Positions 20,146 through 28,986 of a DNA stretch of 64,000 nt are shown piece by piece. The position numbers and the translations under genes are program-made. Under the pieces are notes generated by a model. It had not been told where the DNA came from and ran no database searches. It saw only the letters and a program-made list of their open reading frames with translations. This stretch comes from Halogranum gelatinilyticum (GTDB lineage Archaea; Halobacteriota; Halobacteria; Halobacteriales; Haloferacaceae): NCBI RefSeq assembly GCF_900103715.1, contig NZ_FNHL01000002.1, positions 186,001 through 250,000 of the forward strand, written 5' to 3'. How positions within the stretch are numbered: position 1 is the first letter of the stretch; every line of letters starts with the position of its first letter.

Positions 20146-20310
20146 TCACCGCCAGTCAACCTCTGCGCCCTCCAGCACCTCGGCGACGACGCCGTCCTGC
20201 TGGACCAACGCGCGCCCGTGGGCCGTACAGACCTCTCGGTCCTCTGCCCACGGGATGTAGAGCCGCACGGCCGCCTCGCGGTCACAGCCCGACTCGCTAC
20301 ACTCTGCCAT
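20146..20310 (-). CDS. Zinc-finger-like microprotein after tmcA
   Basis: A 54-residue protein read directly from the minus strand: it starts MAECSESGCDREA and ends VLEGAEVDWR. Cysteines 4, 9 and 28 and histidine 31 (C-x4-C ... C-x2-H) could bind one zinc. Its acidic composition and start codon 22 bases after the tmcA stop argue for a real gene in the same transcript. Such microproteins are common in haloarchaea and easily missed. The function is unknown; a tRNA-related role is a guess from position only. Confidence 0.72.
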   Translation of the reverse strand: MAECSESGCDREAAVRLYIPWAEDREVCTAHGRALVQQDGVVAEVLEGAEVDWR

Positions 20311-20332
20311 GCCTCACTATCGCACGCGACGG

Positions 20333-22588
20333 CTATTCGGTGTACCGCCCGCGCTCGGCGTGGGCGACGTCGCTCCCGTAGGCGTCGACGAGCGGCTTGT
20401 ACGCGTTGCCGAGCGAGCGCATACACTGGCCGGTCGAGTGGTAGTCGAGTGCGTCGGCCACGTCGTCCCACGGCGTACATTGGAGCACTTTCCGCACGAG
20501 CAGGCGTTCTTCGCGCGGCGACAACTCGGGCCCGTCGGGGTCCGAGAGGGTCCGAACCGCGAGGTCGCGGAAGGCTCGCGGAGCCGTCCCGTAGAGTCCC
20601 GGCCCGTAGGACGCGCCCGCGACGACCTGCCAGTCGCGGTCCGTGAGGTCCAGCGGGGCGTCGCCGTGCGTCGCCCGAATCGCGGCGCGGGCGACGTCGG
20701 GGTCGAGGTCCCGCAAGGTGTCGCTCAGGACGCCCTCGATACGCCGGAGGAACCAGTCGGTGTGGCGGCTCTGTAGTTCCCTCCCGGCCTCGCTCGTCGG
20801 GTCGAGCATCAACGCGGAATATTCGCCGCTCGTGGCGTTGCGGGTCGTCGAGAGATGGACTGTCCGGTAGCCGTTACGTTCCCAGAAGCGCAGCAGTTCC
20901 GGGGTCGCGCCGTAGCCGACTCCCAGCCAGTCGACGTCGGCGGCGAACTCCTCGCGGACTCGCTGGAGGAGGTGCGACCCGAGTCCCTGCGAGCGGACGG
21001 CGTGGTGTGTGGCGATACGCATGACGCGGTAGCCGACCGGAACCGCGGCGTCCTCGTCGCGGAGCTGGCTGGTCAGCACGTCGGGGAGCATGTTGCCCCG
21101 CACCCGGCCGCCGTCGTACATCTCGCTTCGCAACTCGGCGTCAAGACCGCCCTCGCGGGCGAGCAGCGCGACGGAGACGACGTGGCCGTCGTGCAGCAGT
21201 GCTCTGAGCGTGAGGTTGGGCGCGTCGAGCAGACGCGCGAGGTCGGTCGGTTCGGTCCGGTAGTGCGCGAGCACGAGCAGTCCGAACGCCTCGCGCAGCA
21301 GATGTTCGTCGGCAGCGAGGTCGTCGGGAGTGAGGTCGCGGTACTCCACGCTCTCGACGTCGGCGTCGACGACGAGCGGGTCGACCGCGGGCTGGGCGTC
21401 GAGCAGGAGCGCGCGGAAGGCCCAAGACTCCACGGGGTCGCCGCGGGCGTAGCGGATCGGCTCGGCGAGGTGGACGTCGCGGACGGCGAGGTCGCTCTCG
21501 GCCAAGCGGTCCCGAAAGCGGACGGAGAAGCCGCGACCTGCGCCCTCGTAGCCGTGGATGGTGGTGAAGAAGCCCGCGGTGGGCGCGTCGAGGAACCGTT
21601 CGAGCAGGCGAACCGGGAGCGCGGCGGCCTCGTCGACGAGCAGCACGTCCGGGCCGTCGGGGAGCGTCGCCGCGGTCGGCGGGTCGGCGAAGCGGACGTG
21701 GCCGCCTTCGATGGTCCGGAGGTGGGGTCCGGATTCGTCGTCTCCGTCGTCTCGCTCGCCCGCCAACGCGCCGATTCCCGACAGGAGCTCTCGCGCACGG
21801 GCGAAGACTTCCGCGGCATTTCGGCTCCCAGGCGCAGTGACGAGCACGTCCCGCCCCTCAGCGGCGAGGCTCCCCGCGGCCAACCCGGCCGCGCTGGACT
21901 TCCCTCGACCGCGGTCGGCCTCGACGACGACAGCGTGACCCGACCCGCGGAGGCGTTCGAGCGACCGGACCGCCCGTGCTTGGTCGCCCGTGAGACACGA
22001 CTCGTAGGCGAGCGCGGGAAAGACCGCGTCGCCGGGAGCGGCGGGCGTGGTTCGGGGTGTCGCCGCCGGGGCGTCCGTCAGACCGTCGCGTTCGACTTCG
22101 TCCCGATCGACGTCGACGACGGCGACGCCGGGATGCTGGCGGAGCGTCTCGACCAGCCGCCGTCGGAACCGGCCGGTCACGTCGTCGACGGTAAAGGGCG
22201 GGACGGCGAGATACTCGTCGAAGCCGCCGCGGGCGTCGGGCCAGTCGTCCAGTGGGGGCGTGAGGAGGACGAGCAGGCCGCCGCCGTCGACGGCACCCAC
22301 CAGTCGGCCGACGGCGTTGGGAGAGAACTCGCCGTGGGCGTCGAGGACGACGCAGTCGCGGGTGGTGCCGAGCAGGTCGCCGGCGTGTTTGGGGTGGACT
22401 CGCTCGAAGCGAAAGCCCTCGCGTTCGGTGACGACGGTGACGCCGTCGTCGGCGAACCCGGCGGTCTCGACGACGTCGTAGGCCGCGTCGAACCCGGCGT
22501 CGCGGTCGCCCGCGAGGACGAGCAGCCGACGCTCGTCGGCGCGTTCGGTCTCGGCGCGGAGTCGCCCGGCGAGGGAACTGGGGTTCAT
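20333..22588 (-). CDS. tmcA: tRNA(Met) cytidine acetyltransferase
   Basis: A 751-residue protein of the TmcA/Kre33 family, which makes N4-acetylcytidine in RNA with acetyl-CoA and ATP. In order: an N-terminal DUF1726-like domain (1-180), an RNA-helicase-like ATPase with P-loop EADRGRGKSSAA (about 230) and Walker B VLLVDEAAALPVRLL, a GNAT domain with RSQGLGSHLLQRV (about 525), and a C-terminal tRNA-binding region. ac4C is abundant in some archaeal tRNA and rRNA. A zinc microprotein follows closely downstream. Confidence 0.95.
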   Translation of the reverse strand: MNPSSLAGRLRAETERADERRLLVLAGDRDAGFDAAYDVVETAGFADDGVTVVTEREGFRFERVHPKHAGDLLGTTRDCVVLDAHGEFSPNAVGRLVGAVDGGGLLVLLTPPLDDWPDARGGFDEYLAVPPFTVDDVTGRFRRRLVETLRQHPGVAVVDVDRDEVERDGLTDAPAATPRTTPAAPGDAVFPALAYESCLTGDQARAVRSLERLRGSGHAVVVEADRGRGKSSAAGLAAGSLAAEGRDVLVTAPGSRNAAEVFARARELLSGIGALAGERDDGDDESGPHLRTIEGGHVRFADPPTAATLPDGPDVLLVDEAAALPVRLLERFLDAPTAGFFTTIHGYEGAGRGFSVRFRDRLAESDLAVRDVHLAEPIRYARGDPVESWAFRALLLDAQPAVDPLVVDADVESVEYRDLTPDDLAADEHLLREAFGLLVLAHYRTEPTDLARLLDAPNLTLRALLHDGHVVSVALLAREGGLDAELRSEMYDGGRVRGNMLPDVLTSQLRDEDAAVPVGYRVMRIATHHAVRSQGLGSHLLQRVREEFAADVDWLGVGYGATPELLRFWERNGYRTVHLSTTRNATSGEYSALMLDPTSEAGRELQSRHTDWFLRRIEGVLSDTLRDLDPDVARAAIRATHGDAPLDLTDRDWQVVAGASYGPGLYGTAPRAFRDLAVRTLSDPDGPELSPREERLLVRKVLQCTPWDDVADALDYHSTGQCMRSLGNAYKPLVDAYGSDVAHAERGRYTE

Positions 22589-22663
22589 ACCCCCGGCTTG
22601 TCGGCCGGGGGGTTTGGCGGTTTCTCTCTGGACGTGGGTGAGAGCGTCAAAAACGGTCGCGGT

Positions 22664-22945
22664 TCAGTTCTCGTCGACGAGCTCGTCGAGGTCTTCTAAC
22701 TCGTCGAGGTCCGCGCCACCGGCGAGTTTCTTCGCGGCGACCGCGAGACCGACGAGGAGGACGAGCACGAGCACGACCGGGAGGAGCTTCTTACCGCCCG
22801 AGCAGCCGCTCTCGTCGGCCTCAGCGTCGTCGAATTCGAGTTCTTCGTCGGTCGCTTCGTCGCCGGTCGAGATCGATTTGGGACCGAACTGGACGTCGCC
22901 GTCGCCGAGATGCAGTTCGAGGAAGGTGAACTTCTTGTCTGCCAT
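22664..22945 (-). CDS. Acidic single-pass membrane protein, unknown
   Basis: A 93-residue protein. The first 50 residues are acidic and soluble, with FTFLELHLGDGDVQFGPKS at the start. A short GCSGGKK hinge leads to one membrane helix (about 54-73) and an acidic leucine/aspartate tail. The layout suggests a tail region anchored in the membrane; no family recognised. Confidence 0.65.
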   Translation of the reverse strand: MADKKFTFLELHLGDGDVQFGPKSISTGDEATDEELEFDDAEADESGCSGGKKLLPVVLVLVLLVGLAVAAKKLAGGADLDELEDLDELVDEN

Positions 22946-23024
22946 ACTGGTCAATACGCCGACGGGCGGCTTAGGGCTTGTCCCACATCGTCGCCTTCTT
23001 GCGCTCGCTCCGTCGAGCCTCTCT

Positions 23025-24110
23025 ATGGACGATACACGACGCGAGTTCCTCGAATCGCTCCTGACGACGCCCAGCCCCTCCGGCTTCGAGACGGCCGGTC
23101 AGCGCGTCTGGGTCGACTACGTCACCGAGTTCGCCGACGAGGTCACGACCGACGCCTACGGTAACGCGGTCGCGGTCCACGAGGGCTCCGGCGACGGCCC
23201 GGAGATCGCCTTCACCGGCCACGCCGACGAGATCGGCTACATCGTGCGCGACGTCACCGAGGACGGCTTCGTCCGTATCGGTCCCATCGGCGGCGCGGAC
23301 CGCACGGTCTCGAAGGGCCAGCACGTGACGGTCCACACCGACGCGCACGATGCGAGTGCCGACGACGCGGCCGTCGCTGGCGTCGTCGGCCAGACAGCCA
23401 TCCACCTCCGCGACGTGGGCAACGAGGAGTACGACGACCTCGAGGAGCAGTTCGTCGACATCGGTGCGGAGACTGCCGAGGAAGCGGGCGAGTTGGTCGA
23501 AGTCGGCGACCCCGTCACCGTCAACACGCAGGTGCAGGACCTCGCAGGCGACCGGCTCGCAGCCCGCGGGATGGACAACCGTATCGGGACGTGGGCGGCC
23601 GCCGAAGGGCTGCGCCGGGCGGTCGAAGCCGACGTGGACGCGACGGTCTACGCCGTCTCGACGGTCCAAGAGGAGAACGGCGTGCAGGGCGCGAAGATGG
23701 TCGGATTCGACCTGAACCCTGACGCAGCCGTCGCTATCGACGTCACGCACGCGACGGACAACCCGGACGTCGACAAGAAGCGGCAGGGACCGGTCGAGTT
23801 GGGCAAGGGGCCGGTCGTCGGCCGCGGCAGCGCGAACCATCCGAAGCTCGTCGACCTCGCGCGGTCGGCCGCGGCGGGGGCGGAGATGGACGTCCAGCTG
23901 CAGGCGGCGGGCGTCCGGACGGGCACCGACGCCGACGCCTTCTTCACGAGCCGCAGCGGGATTCCCGCGCTGAACATCGGCCTGCCCAACCGCTACATGC
24001 ACACGCCGGTCGAGGTCATCGACACCGCGGACCTCGTCGGCGTCGCCGACCTGCTCGGGGCGATGGCGCGCGAGGCTGGCGCGGTCGACTCGTTCGCGGT
24101 CGATATCTGA
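23025..24110 (+). CDS. M42 family metallopeptidase (deblocking aminopeptidase-like)
   Basis: A 361-residue protein of M42/M20-clan type. Metal-site segments are FTGHADEIGY (near residue 65; His and Asp), RGMDNRIGTW (Asp), VQEENGVQGAKM (Glu pair), and AIDVTHATD (Asp). The C-terminal ADAFFTSRSGIPALNIGLPNRYMHTPVE supplies the last histidine. M42 enzymes form tetrahedral dodecamers (TET) that trim peptides downstream of the proteasome. The open frame continues upstream into the divergent gene; the ATG at 23025 is the first that begins with the family's MDDTRREFLESLL. Confidence 0.92.
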   Translation: MDDTRREFLESLLTTPSPSGFETAGQRVWVDYVTEFADEVTTDAYGNAVAVHEGSGDGPEIAFTGHADEIGYIVRDVTEDGFVRIGPIGGADRTVSKGQHVTVHTDAHDASADDAAVAGVVGQTAIHLRDVGNEEYDDLEEQFVDIGAETAEEAGELVEVGDPVTVNTQVQDLAGDRLAARGMDNRIGTWAAAEGLRRAVEADVDATVYAVSTVQEENGVQGAKMVGFDLNPDAAVAIDVTHATDNPDVDKKRQGPVELGKGPVVGRGSANHPKLVDLARSAAAGAEMDVQLQAAGVRTGTDADAFFTSRSGIPALNIGLPNRYMHTPVEVIDTADLVGVADLLGAMAREAGAVDSFAVDI

Positions 24111-24227
24111 GTGGCCGGAGCGTCCAGAGCCTCCGGAGCAGCCGAAGCCTCCGGAAACCCGGGAGTGCCGCTCGCTGGCGCGTGAGCCTGTAACTGGCTC
24201 ACATGGCTACTGGACCGAAAGAAAACC

Positions 24228-24235
24228 GTTAAAAG
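24228..24235 (+). promoter_or_regulatory. rpl11 promoter
   Basis: GTTAAAAG is centred 27 bases before the rpl11 ATG, giving a leaderless mRNA. The 14-base core TTAAAAGTCGTCGC recurs exactly before the zinc microprotein gene at 30283. In the gap before it (24118-24165) the word GCCTCCGGA occurs twice. Confidence 0.65.
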
Positions 24236-24257
24236 TCGTCGCAGGGACTATTCGGAC

Positions 24258-24734
24258 ATGGCTGGAACTATCGAAGCACTCGTTCCTGGCGGGAAGGCCA
24301 ATCCTGGCCCGCCCCTCGGTCCGGAACTCGGACCGACGCCCGTGAACGTGCAGGACGTCGTCAGCGAGATCAACGAGCAGACCGCCGCGTTCGACGGTAT
24401 GGAAGTCCCAATCACCGTCGAGTACGAGGACGACGGCTCGTTCACCATCGAAGTCGGTGTCCCGCCGACGGCCGCGCTCATCAAGGACGAGGTCGGATTC
24501 GAGAGTGGCAGCGGCGAGCCGCAGAAGAACTTCGTCGCTGACATGAGCATCGAACAGGTGAAGAAGGTCGCCGAGCAGAAGATCTCGGACCTCCTCGCCT
24601 ACGACGTGAAGAACGCCGCGAAGGAAGTCGCCGGGACGTGTGCCTCCCTCGGTGTCACCATCGAAGGCAACGACGCCCGCGAGTTCAAGAAGCGCGTCGA
24701 CGAGGGCGAGTACGACGACGTTCTCCTCGCATAA
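24258..24734 (+). CDS. rpl11: 50S ribosomal protein L11
   Basis: A 158-residue L11 of archaeal length. The N-terminal KANPGPPLGPELG-type segment is the hallmark antibiotic/GTPase-centre region, and the C-terminal domain, with CASLGVTIEGNDAREFKKRV, binds the 23S rRNA GTPase centre. It is transcribed separately from L1-L10-L12, as described for Halobacterium, and here is separated from them by two unrelated genes. Confidence 0.97.
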   Translation: MAGTIEALVPGGKANPGPPLGPELGPTPVNVQDVVSEINEQTAAFDGMEVPITVEYEDDGSFTIEVGVPPTAALIKDEVGFESGSGEPQKNFVADMSIEQVKKVAEQKISDLLAYDVKNAAKEVAGTCASLGVTIEGNDAREFKKRVDEGEYDDVLLA

Positions 24735-24773
24735 GCGACCAGGCGACCTCTCTTCGTCTTACGTTTCCGACCG

Positions 24774-24801
24774 GCGAGCGACGGCTCCGTCCGCCGCTCG
24801 C
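24774..24801 (+). terminator. Hairpin between convergent rpl11 and PQQ-repeat gene
   Basis: GCGAGCG-A-CGG pairs with CCG-C-CGCTCGC around a 6-base loop, one A/C mismatch. It sits 40 bases after the rpl11 stop. Archaeal termination depends mainly on U-runs, so its role in termination is uncertain. Confidence 0.45.
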
Positions 24802-24815
24802 TGACGACTGACCGT

Positions 24816-26084
24816 TCACTCTCCGGTGCCAACCAACCGAACCGCCTTCCCCGGCGTCTCGTCGGTCGCCCGACTCGTGAAGACGACGCCGTCGTCGACG
24901 AGCGGGTCGCAGCTGACCCACCCCGCGACGTCGACGGACCACACCGCCGCACCGTCGGCTTTGTCCAGTGCGTAGAGGTTGGTGTCGTACGACCCGACGA
25001 GGACGTGGTCGCGCGTCACGGTCGGACAGCCGACGATGTAGCCGCCGGTCCGAAAGTGCCACTCCTCCTCGCCGCTCGCGGCATCGAATGCCCGGAGGAA
25101 GCCGTCGTGGCCGCCGATGTAGACGGTTTCCGAATCGGTGTCGACCGACGCTCCGCCCATGACGAGGTCGTCGGTCGCGACCGCCCAGTCCTCTTTTCCT
25201 GTTTCGAGGTCGACGCGGTAGACCGACTCGTCCCACGACCCGAAGAAGGCCGCGCCGTCGTACGTCGCGATGGGGCCCTTGATGGGGCGGCCGGTGTCGA
25301 ACGTCCACAGCGGCTCGCGGTCGGGGTAGGACCAGCCGTAGAGCGTCCCGTCGTTGGAGCCGACCGTCAGTTTTCCGAGTTCGCGGTCGATGGCGATGGT
25401 CGAGTGGGGGTGGTCCGTGGGCCGGCCGTCGGTCCAGACCACCTCGCCCGTGAGCGCGTCGCACGCGGCGAGCGAGCCGTCGGGCGCGCTGTGCTCGACG
25501 GCGATGTAGACCAGCCCGTCGTGGTAGCCGGGGCTGGAGCCGATAGCGTCGCCGAGCTGGGTGCGCCAGAGCTGTTCGCCGGACTCCACGTCGAAGGCGT
25601 AGAGCGCGCCGTCGTACGCGCCGACGTAGACCAGTCCGTTGGCGATAGTGGGCGTACCGTGGATGCCACGTCGGCTGGGGCTGGTCTCGGCGAGCCAGTC
25701 GACGGAGCCGTCGAGCGCGACGGAGCGGACCGCGCCGTCGTCGCCGGGGATGACGTAGTTACCCGCTGGGTCGCGGACGGCACTGGCCTTCGCGGCGGTG
25801 TGCTCGCCCGTGTTGACCGCGTCGAGTTCCCACGCGACCTCCACTGTGCTCGGAACCGTTGTCTCGGGCTGGTAGCCCTGCCGTCGGAGGTCGCCACGGA
25901 AGGTGGTGAACGCCTCGGCGTCGGCGGGGGCGCGGTCGGCCGCGCCGGGACCGGTGGTGGTGCCGTCGAGCGCGAAGCGGCCGAGCGGGGAGTCGGCGAG
26001 TCGGCCGACACAGCCGGCGAGACCGGAGAGAGTAGCAACGCCGGCGACGGAGCCGGTTCGGAGGAACGACCGTCTGGTGGGCAT
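24816..26084 (-). CDS. PQQ-like beta-propeller lipoprotein (Tat-exported)
   Basis: A 422-residue protein. The N terminus has a twin-arginine signal (RRSFLRTG) and a lipobox LAGC at about residues 21-24, so it is probably exported folded and lipid-anchored on the outside, which is common in haloarchaea. The rest holds about seven blades with the PQQ/BamB-type pattern (e.g. YVGAYDGALYAFDVESGEQLWRT). The domain may be a protein-binding scaffold; it does not imply that PQQ is bound. DUF5518 lies divergently. Confidence 0.9.
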   Translation of the reverse strand: MPTRRSFLRTGSVAGVATLSGLAGCVGRLADSPLGRFALDGTTTGPGAADRAPADAEAFTTFRGDLRRQGYQPETTVPSTVEVAWELDAVNTGEHTAAKASAVRDPAGNYVIPGDDGAVRSVALDGSVDWLAETSPSRRGIHGTPTIANGLVYVGAYDGALYAFDVESGEQLWRTQLGDAIGSSPGYHDGLVYIAVEHSAPDGSLAACDALTGEVVWTDGRPTDHPHSTIAIDRELGKLTVGSNDGTLYGWSYPDREPLWTFDTGRPIKGPIATYDGAAFFGSWDESVYRVDLETGKEDWAVATDDLVMGGASVDTDSETVYIGGHDGFLRAFDAASGEEEWHFRTGGYIVGCPTVTRDHVLVGSYDTNLYALDKADGAAVWSVDVAGWVSCDPLVDDGVVFTSRATDETPGKAVRLVGTGE

Positions 26085-26171
26085 TTTCCGAACGTGGACA
26101 CCCCGACAGCATAGGGTTTGTGTCGATGGGGAGCCACCCGACTTTTCACGGTCGGCCGTGAATCCCGGCCC

Positions 26172-26516
26172 ATGTCCGAACGCAGTTCCCTGCTCAACGC
26201 CGCCATCGGCGGCGTCGTCACCATCGTCACCGCCTTCCTCCCGTTTTCGCCCATCATCGGGGGCGCGACGGCTGGCTATCTCGAACGTACCGACGGCGTC
26301 CGCGTCGGCGCGCTGTCGGGTGCCATCGCGGCGGTCCCGCTCGTGCTCGTCGTCCTCGCTGCGGGCTTCCTGTTCGCGTTCGTTCCCGACCCGACGGCTG
26401 CGGGTGGGCTGTTCCTGTTCGTGCTCGTCGCCGTCGTGTTAGCGGTACTCTACACCGTCGGTCTCGGCGCGCTCGGGGGTCTCGTCGGCGTCTACCTCGC
26501 CGAGGAGTTCGCGTAG
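26172..26516 (+). CDS. DUF5518 family membrane protein
   Basis: A 114-residue protein with three or four membrane helices. The glycine-rich PFSPIIGGATAGYLE and GVRVGALSGAIAA match DUF5518, a common haloarchaeal family of unknown function. The ATG at 26172 lies close after a divergent promoter region. Confidence 0.8.
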   Translation: MSERSSLLNAAIGGVVTIVTAFLPFSPIIGGATAGYLERTDGVRVGALSGAIAAVPLVLVVLAAGFLFAFVPDPTAAGGLFLFVLVAVVLAVLYTVGLGALGGLVGVYLAEEFA

Positions 26517-26641
26517 GACGGCTCGCCTCGGATATCCTCGCCGCACGGCTCGGAGAAACGAACGCTGAGACGGCCGAGAACACCGCGTCAACGCGCCACA
26601 CCCCGACACTCGCTTCGACGCTTTTAAGTCCGGCATAACCG

Positions 26642-26715
26642 TCCCTCGAAGTGAGACAGGCCTCGCCTGTTTCACTGACCCGTAGGAGCAATCCTGCGTA
26701 CTACGGAGGTGAATA
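26642..26715 (+). promoter_or_regulatory. Structured 5' leader of the L1-L10-L12 operon (probable L1 autoregulatory site)
   Basis: A box CTTTTAAGT (26621-26629) predicts transcription near 26645, leaving a leader of about 70-75 bases. It holds an 11-bp hairpin (stem 26651-26661 / 26665-26675, loop CTC) and a second stem CCGTAG (26680-26685) / CTACGG (26701-26706) that reaches the Shine-Dalgarno GGAGGTGA (26705-26712), four bases from the ATG. In Halobacterium a 74-base leader of the same operon was noted to resemble the L1 site on 23S rRNA, and L1 autoregulation is established in methanogens. The regulatory role here is inferred. Confidence 0.7.
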
Positions 26716-27357
26716 ATGGCAGACGATACACTAGTACAAGCAGTCTCTCGCGCACTCGACGAGGCCCCTGAGCGGAACTTCCGCGAAACGGTCGACCTCG
26801 CGATCAACCTGCGCGACCTCGACCTCAACGACCCGTCGAAGCGTATCGACGAGGGCGTGGTTCTCCCGGCCGGTACCGGCCAGGACACCCAGATTGTGGT
26901 GTTCGCCACAGGCGAAACCGCGCTCCGAGCAGAAGACGTCGCTGACAAAGTTCTCAGCCCCGACGAGCTGGAAGAACTCGGCGACGACTCCGATGCTGCA
27001 AAGGACCTCGCAGACGAAACCGACTTCTTCGTCGCAGAGGCCAGCATGATGCAGAACATCGGTCGCTACCTCGGTACGGTGCTGGGTCCGCGCGGCAAGA
27101 TGCCGACGCCGCTCCAGCCCGAGGACGACGTGGTCGAGACCGTGAACCGCATGAAGAACACCGTCCAGCTTCGCTCTCGCGACCGCCGCACGTTCCACAC
27201 GCGCGTCGGTGCGGACGACATGTCCGCCGACGAGATCTCGGACAACATCGACGTCATCATCCGGCGTCTCGAGGCGAACCTCGAGAAGGGTCCCCTCAAC
27301 ATCGACTCCATCTACGTGAAGACGACGATGGGTCCCGCCGTGGAGGTCAACGCATGA
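26716..27357 (+). CDS. rpl1: 50S ribosomal protein L1
   Basis: A 213-residue L1 of archaeal length. Domain II is inserted between the two halves of domain I. Signature segments: [23 protein letters not shown] and [14 protein letters not shown]. It binds 23S rRNA at the E-site stalk and probably its own mRNA leader. The ATG has a strong Shine-Dalgarno (GGAGGTGA). It overlaps rpl10 by four bases. Confidence 0.97.
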   Translation: MADDTLVQAVSRALDEAPERNFRETVDLAINLRDLDLNDPSKRIDEGVVLPAGTGQDTQIVVFATGETALRAEDVADKVLSPDELEELGDDSDAAKDLADETDFFVAEASMMQNIGRYLGTVLGPRGKMPTPLQPEDDVVETVNRMKNTVQLRSRDRRTFHTRVGADDMSADEISDNIDVIIRRLEANLEKGPLNIDSIYVKTTMGPAVEVNA

Positions 27358-28394
27358 GCGAAAGCGAATCCGTCCGCCGTACCGAGACGATTCCGCAGTG
27401 GAAGCAGGACGAAGTCGACGCGCTCGTCGACTTCATCCAGGGCTACTCCTCTGTCGGTATCGTCGGCGTCGCCGGAATCCCGAGCAAGCAGCTCCAGAAC
27501 ATGCGCCGCGGCCTGCACGGTAAGGCCGAGGTCCGCATGAGCCGGAACACGCTCGTGACCCGCGCGCTGGACGAGGTCGACTCCGGCTACGAGGAACTCA
27601 ACGAGTTCATCGCCGGCCAGGTCGCCCTCATCGGTACCAACGACAACCCGTTCGGGCTGTACAAGCAGCTCGAAGAGTCCAAGACCCCCGCCCCGATCAA
27701 CGCGGGCGAGGTGGCCCCGAACGACATCGTCATCCCCGAGGGTGACACCGGTGTCGATCCGGGTCCGTTCGTGGGTGAGCTCCAGCAGATCGGAGCCAGC
27801 GCCCGCATCATGGACGGGTCCATCAAGGTCACCGAGGACTCGACGGTGCTCTCTGAGGGCGAGGTCGTCAGCGAAGACCTCGCGAACGTCCTCAGCGAAC
27901 TCGGCATCGAGCCCAAAGAAGTCGGGCTCGACCTCAAGAGCGTGTACTCCGAAGGCGTCCTCTTCGCACCCGAAGAGCTCGCAATCGACGTCGACGAGTA
28001 CCGCGCGGACATCCAGTCGGCGGTCTCGGCAGCGACCAATCTCTCGGTCAACGCCGTCTACCCGACGACCCAGACCGCGCCGACGCTCCTCGGCAAGGCA
28101 GCAGGCCAGGCGAAAGCACTCGGCCTCCACGCCGCCATCGAGAACGAGGAACTTATGCCGGAACTCGTCGCCCGTGCCGACGCGCAGCTTCGCGCGCTCG
28201 CCGCACAGATCGACGACGAAGAGGCACTCCCGGAGGAACTGCGCGGTGCCGCCGCAGCCGCACCCGCAGCGTCCGACGAGGAGGAGGAAGATGTACAGGC
28301 TGACGAAGAAGCAGAAGCCGACACCGAGGAAGCCGCCGACGACGACGAAGACGACGAAGACGACGGCGACGGTCTCGGCATGATGTTCGGCTAA
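27354..28394 (+). CDS. rpl10: 50S ribosomal protein L10 (P0 homologue)
   Basis: A 346-residue archaeal P0-type L10. The N-terminal domain ([32 protein letters not shown]) binds rRNA; the longer archaeal C terminus holds helical docking sites for L12 dimers and ends with an acidic tail ([21 protein letters not shown] region) and GLGMMFG, like L12. It anchors the stalk that recruits elongation factors. Confidence 0.97.
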   Translation: MSESESVRRTETIPQWKQDEVDALVDFIQGYSSVGIVGVAGIPSKQLQNMRRGLHGKAEVRMSRNTLVTRALDEVDSGYEELNEFIAGQVALIGTNDNPFGLYKQLEESKTPAPINAGEVAPNDIVIPEGDTGVDPGPFVGELQQIGASARIMDGSIKVTEDSTVLSEGEVVSEDLANVLSELGIEPKEVGLDLKSVYSEGVLFAPEELAIDVDEYRADIQSAVSAATNLSVNAVYPTTQTAPTLLGKAAGQAKALGLHAAIENEELMPELVARADAQLRALAAQIDDEEALPEELRGAAAAAPAASDEEEEDVQADEEAEADTEEAADDDEDDEDDGDGLGMMFG

Positions 28395-28415
28395 CTACAA
28401 GGAGAACTTAGGACA

Positions 28416-28745
28416 ATGGAATACGTTTACGCAGCTCTCATCCTGAACGAGACGGGCGAAGAGATCAACGAAGACAACATCACGGCGGTCCTCGACGCAG
28501 CAGGCGTCGACGTCGAAGAATCCCGCGTCAAGGCGCTCGTCGCCGCGCTGGAGGACGTCGACATCGAGGAAGCCATCGAGACGGCCGCTGCCGCACCGGC
28601 AGCAGCCCCCGCTGGTGGCTCGTCTGACTCCGACTCCGAGGAACTCGACACCACGGACGAGGAAGAAGAGGCCGCTGAAGAAGAAGAAGACGACGACGAC
28701 GAGGACGACGACTCCGGCGAGGGTCTCGGCGAGCTCTTCGGTTAA
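28416..28745 (+). CDS. rpl12: 50S ribosomal protein L12 (P1 type)
   Basis: A 109-residue archaeal L12/P1. The N-terminal helical domain ([19 protein letters not shown]) dimerises and binds L10; an alanine/proline hinge and a run of acidic residues follow; the end GLGELFG is the factor-binding tail shared with L10. An A-rich Shine-Dalgarno (AGGAGAA) lies upstream. A T-rich run after the stop may end transcription. Confidence 0.97.
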   Translation: MEYVYAALILNETGEEINEDNITAVLDAAGVDVEESRVKALVAALEDVDIEEAIETAAAAPAAAPAGGSSDSDSEELDTTDEEEEAAEEEEDDDDEDDDSGEGLGELFG

Positions 28746-28986
28746 ACCCGGACTGCACGCCCCTCACGTCTCGACTTCACGAAATCCCGATTTTTCTTTC
28801 GACGCTACACAGAGAGCGGTAGCTCTGTTGCCGTCACCATCGTCGCCGCCACCGTCATCGTCGCTGTCGCTCGTCGTCGCTGTCATCGGTCGTCACCGTC
28901 GTCCTTGTCTCCTGACGCCCGACAGCCGACTCACCCACCACTCCGAGCCGACGGTTTATCACCGATGACGGGACCACCTCGTCGCG

